Assembly: GCA_021772135.1 (NCBI GenBank)
Contig: JADYXQ010000023.1
Location: forward strand, 1-64,000
Source of the DNA: Candidatus Obscuribacter sp.
GTDB taxonomy: Bacteria > Cyanobacteriota > Vampirovibrionia > Obscuribacterales > Obscuribacteraceae
Length of the DNA: 64,000 bases
Direction of reading: 5' to 3'
Shown: positions 61,338 to 64,000 of the stretch, one piece after another
Layout of the letters: each line of letters opens with the position of its first letter
How positions within the stretch are numbered: the stretch's first letter is position 1
The notes under the pieces: model-generated
What the model was told of the DNA's origin: nothing
What the model saw: only the letters and a program-made list of their open reading frames with translations
Database searches by the model: none
Made by a program: the position numbers and the translations under genes

Positions 61338-62708
61338 ATGGGCGCCAGAACTGCAGAAGAAATAATTGATAAGGCAAACTCTGCCGGTGTGAAGCTGGTA
61401 CGTTTTCTTTTTAGTGATACCAATGCCTGCGTACGCGGCAAAAGTTCGAGCATCGCCACGGCCGCTCAAAGATTTAAGAGTGGCATCGGTATCGTCAAGG
61501 CTACTATGGCGCAAAACTTACTCGATCATCTGCAGACAGACAGTGGCTACAGTGCCACTGGAGAAGTCCGCTTGATACCAGATCTCGACACCTTTCGCCT
61601 TTTGCCTTATACAGCCGCCTCCGCCTCAGTTCTATGCGATTTGCACGAACTGGATGGACAGCCCTGGGTTTCGTGCCCCAGAAGCTTTCTCAAAAAACAA
61701 ATAGCTTCGGCTGCTGAAATGGGATTCCATGTGCGTGCCGCATTTGAACCGGAGTTTATGCTCGGTGTGATGGAAGGAGGCGACTTCAAGCCTATAGACA
61801 GAGGCTTGTGCTTCTCATCGCAGAGCATGAACGCAGCCGACCGTTTCATCACCAGACTGTTTGATTGTCTTGAAAGACAAGATTTAAAAGTCGAACAATA
61901 TTATGCCGAGCTTGGAGCCGGTCAGCACGAGCTGAGCATTCAGCCGGCTCCGGCACTGCAAGCAGCCGACAATCTGGTCATATACCGTGAAACCACATAC
62001 GGTGTGGCTCAAGAATTCGGTTTGACGGCCACATTCATGCCTAAACGCTCGGCAGAAGATGCGGGCAACGGCTGTCATTTGCATTTATCTCTGTGGAACA
62101 ATGGTAGCAACGATGAGCAAACTAATTTATTCTACGATGCCCGAAATTCACAGCAAGGCAATCTCAGTGAAATCGGCCTTCAGTTTACAGCCGGTATTCT
62201 CACCCACTTAAAAGCCCTTACTGCCTTAACCTGTTCGTCTGTTAATTCTTATCGACGGCTCAAACCGCGCAGCTGGAGCTCTGCTTATACTTGCTGGGGC
62301 ATCGACAATCGCGAGGCAGCGGTGCGCGTGCCTTCTCTTTTTGCTGGTCTTGAAAATCAAACTTGCAATATCGAGCTTAAGGTGGTCGATGCCACGGCAA
62401 ATCCATATTTGGCACTGGGGGCGGTGATTGCTTGCGGTCTTGACGGAGTGAGACGCAAACTTAAGGTACCGCCTGCAGTGTGGTGCGATCCCAGCGAGCT
62501 CAGCGATGAAGAAATGATTGCCGGTCAAGTAGAACGTTTACCGCAGAGCCTGAACGAAGCTTTGACCGAACTTGAGGCAGACTTATTCTTGTTTCAGCAA
62601 CTGGGCGCCGAGTTGGCTAATACATTTATTGTCGTCAAAACCTCAGAGGTATCCGCTTACCTTGACGATGCCGCTTTTGAGTTTAGTACACATTTACTGA
62701 GATATTAA
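61338..62708 (+). CDS. Glutamine synthetase family protein (FluG C-terminal/gamma-glutamyl ligase type)
   Basis: 456 residues. GS catalytic motifs are present: FEPEF (metal Glu pair, near 136-140), ELGAGQHEL (near 192), GNGCHLHLSLW (near 244) and IELKVVDATANPYLALGA (near 345). In the last, the Arg common in this position is Lys. The start, KANSAGVKLVRFLFSDTNAC, matches the short beta-grasp region of GS-like proteins, not classical GlnA. It begins directly after the transglutaminase stop. The likely chemistry is ATP-driven gamma-glutamyl-amine formation; the amine is unknown. Confidence 0.87.
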   Translation: MGARTAEEIIDKANSAGVKLVRFLFSDTNACVRGKSSSIATAAQRFKSGIGIVKATMAQNLLDHLQTDSGYSATGEVRLIPDLDTFRLLPYTAASASVLCDLHELDGQPWVSCPRSFLKKQIASAAEMGFHVRAAFEPEFMLGVMEGGDFKPIDRGLCFSSQSMNAADRFITRLFDCLERQDLKVEQYYAELGAGQHELSIQPAPALQAADNLVIYRETTYGVAQEFGLTATFMPKRSAEDAGNGCHLHLSLWNNGSNDEQTNLFYDARNSQQGNLSEIGLQFTAGILTHLKALTALTCSSVNSYRRLKPRSWSSAYTCWGIDNREAAVRVPSLFAGLENQTCNIELKVVDATANPYLALGAVIACGLDGVRRKLKVPPAVWCDPSELSDEEMIAGQVERLPQSLNEALTELEADLFLFQQLGAELANTFIVVKTSEVSAYLDDAAFEFSTHLLRY

Positions 62709-62720
62709 GATGGTGACGTT

Positions 62721-63866
62721 TTGATCGAAATGGTAGACAATCACGCTCATAATCTGCTCGCCGACTATCGTCAGTGCAGTTTGATTGATTTTGCCAAACC
62801 CTATTGCGAGAGCCGTTTTGACGAGATGCTTACCAGGCATATTCCGCTCTCGCTTTTTTATCAGCATCTGATTCGAAAACTACTGGGTCGCTACCGCTGC
62901 CCGAGCCTAGATGATTATTTGCAACTGAGGCGTGAGCAAGATCAAGGTGAGCATCTAAGTGGATTATTTAATGATGCCGGAATTGAGACCATTCTCGTTG
63001 ACGACGGCTATCATATTCATGGTCATGAGCCGCTTGCCGCTATAGATTTGGGCAGGTTGGGCCAGGTGAAGACGGCAAGGGTTTTGCGCATAGAAATGAT
63101 TTTGGAACGATTGATGCGCGAGTGCACCAATCTTGATCAGGTTCTAAAAACCCTGCCTGAAGTATTGAACCAGGAACTAAAGGCCGATAAAAATTTTCCA
63201 GTGGTGGCGCTGAAGACAATCGTGGCATATCGGGGCGGTCTGCAATTGGATGCCGTGACTCTGTCACATGCTCGCTCCGCTTATCATCCGGCCCGCAAAG
63301 ACGTACTAGAATGTGGGCGGTTAAGCCGTTCGGCCACGTATCACTATTTGCTTGGTGAAGTTTTAGATTTTGCCGCAGCGGCCAAGTTGCCGGTGCAAAT
63401 TCATTGTGGTATCGGTGATGATGATGCACTGCTCTCCGAGGCCAATCCGGTTCTTTTCCAATCGCTGCTTAAAGCGGAGCGCTACAGAAATCTCAAATGC
63501 GTCTTTTTGCATTGCTATCCATATATCCGCGAAGTGGCATATCTGGCTTCCATCTATCCGGGTGTATTTTTTGACCTTTCTCTGGCGAACAGTTTAATTG
63601 CCCCTGATTTGACCCGCATCTATTACGAAGCCCTTTCGGCTGCACCGGTTTCTAAAATTCTGGCGGGCACAGATGGTCACAGCCAACCAGAATCGTACTG
63701 GTACGGCGCTCTTTGTTTGAGGCGCAGTCTCACTGAAGCTTTAAAAGAGCTGGTGGAGCGCGATTATATGCTCAAAGGGCAAATGGTCGAGGTAGAACGA
63801 GCTGTACTGCGCAGCAACGCCATTAACCTCTACAAGTTGAATGCGGGCGACGTCTCGACAGGTTAA
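62721..63866 (+). CDS. Amidohydrolase of the FluG N-terminal type
   Basis: 381 residues from TTG 62721 (ATG 62730 is possible; no strong ribosome site). Metal motif DNHAHN (about 5-10), the later VQIHCGIGDDDALL and FLHCYPYIREVAYLAS, and the end GTDGHSQPESYWYGALCLRR form the amidohydrolase-2 pattern seen in FluG. In fungi FluG fuses this domain to a GS-like domain; here the two are neighbours 12 bases apart. It may hydrolyse the amide made by the preceding ligase, or a related gamma-glutamyl compound. Last gene of the operon visible here. Confidence 0.85.
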   Translation: MIEMVDNHAHNLLADYRQCSLIDFAKPYCESRFDEMLTRHIPLSLFYQHLIRKLLGRYRCPSLDDYLQLRREQDQGEHLSGLFNDAGIETILVDDGYHIHGHEPLAAIDLGRLGQVKTARVLRIEMILERLMRECTNLDQVLKTLPEVLNQELKADKNFPVVALKTIVAYRGGLQLDAVTLSHARSAYHPARKDVLECGRLSRSATYHYLLGEVLDFAAAAKLPVQIHCGIGDDDALLSEANPVLFQSLLKAERYRNLKCVFLHCYPYIREVAYLASIYPGVFFDLSLANSLIAPDLTRIYYEALSAAPVSKILAGTDGHSQPESYWYGALCLRRSLTEALKELVERDYMLKGQMVEVERAVLRSNAINLYKLNAGDVSTG

Positions 63867-63982
63867 GTACGGGCCAAAAACTTTAAAATTGTGGCTTAAA
63901 TCGCTGTAACCATTGTTAGCTTTGCGATCTTGGCGCCTGACAAGCTTGTGGTCAAGTGCGGGGATGCCTTACAATTTAATGT

Positions 63983-64000
63983 ATGCAATCACCTGACACG
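63983..64000 (+). CDS. Possible start of a further gene, cut by the window end
   Basis: ATG 63983 opens a frame (MQSPDT) that runs off the window. TACAAT at 63970-63975 ends seven bases before it, which would give a leaderless mRNA; the -35 match (TTGTGG) is poor. Too short to identify. Confidence 0.25.

Noticed and set aside
1-64000. tRNA, rRNA or CRISPR array
   Set aside because: Reading the spacers on both strands I saw no T-loop/acceptor pattern, no rRNA-like conserved stretches and no regular repeat-spacer array; a dedicated scan was not possible.

Overview
The window is 64 kb of ordinary-looking bacterial chromosome with about 57 protein genes, packed tightly on both strands. I recognise no rRNA, tRNA, CRISPR array, intact insertion sequence or prophage. 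The gene content suggests a Gram-negative-type, non-photosynthetic heterotroph: a lipoprotein with a lipobox, TonB-like and M16 secreted proteins, pyruvate phosphate dikinase with its PpsR regulator, a KorA/KorB-type 2-oxoacid:ferredoxin oxidoreductase, two Hanks-type kinases and many TPR proteins. My best guess is a Melainabacteria/Vampirovibrionia-like lineage (Obscuribacter type, phylum Cyanobacteriota). This is inference from gene content only; no marker gene here settles it.

Layout. 1-5.3 kb: TPR-like proteins, an HTTM membrane protein with a partner, a lipoprotein, trmJ and a polytopic membrane protein. 5.5-13.6 kb: a DUF4384 protein, an acyl-CoA ligase, htpX, fumC, a Ser/Thr kinase and an APC-type permease. 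13.7-18.9 kb: a FIST sensor, a TonB-like secreted protein, a MEMO-AMMECR1 fusion and small membrane proteins, ending in a long hairpin and a clear terminator. 18.9-24.6 kb: a minus-strand run of GNAT, a ThDP enzyme, korA and korB. 24.6-29.5 kb: purine salvage (guaD, hpt), cpaB and a TPR protein. 29.5-33.6 kb: two tandem paralogous AAA ATPases, a PhnB-like gene broken at an A7 run, and a probable domesticated transposase. 33.9-38.1 kb: an M16 peptidase pair, a small membrane protein and mtaP.

38.4-47.2 kb: a C-terminal processing protease, a BioD-like NTPase, a membrane Ser/Thr kinase, ppsR-ppdK and a kinesin-light-chain-like TPR protein. 47.2-55.8 kb: an SDR enzyme, a membrane protein, a degenerate receiver, nadC, small secreted proteins, a Nudix hydrolase, an alpha/beta hydrolase, a TPR protein and an AI-2E family permease. 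56.0-63.9 kb: an apparent five-gene operon moxR - DUF58 - transglutaminase-like - glutamine-synthetase-like - amidohydrolase.

How they fit together. PPDK/PpsR, KorAB and FumC cover the pyruvate/TCA junction. GuaD, Hpt and MtaP recover purines. The most unusual groups are the 56-64 kb operon, in which the transglutaminase has Ser where the catalytic Cys should be and the last two genes look like the two halves of FluG; the tandem ATPases; and the domesticated transposase, whose downstream spacer carries three evenly spaced CGATATCG palindromes.
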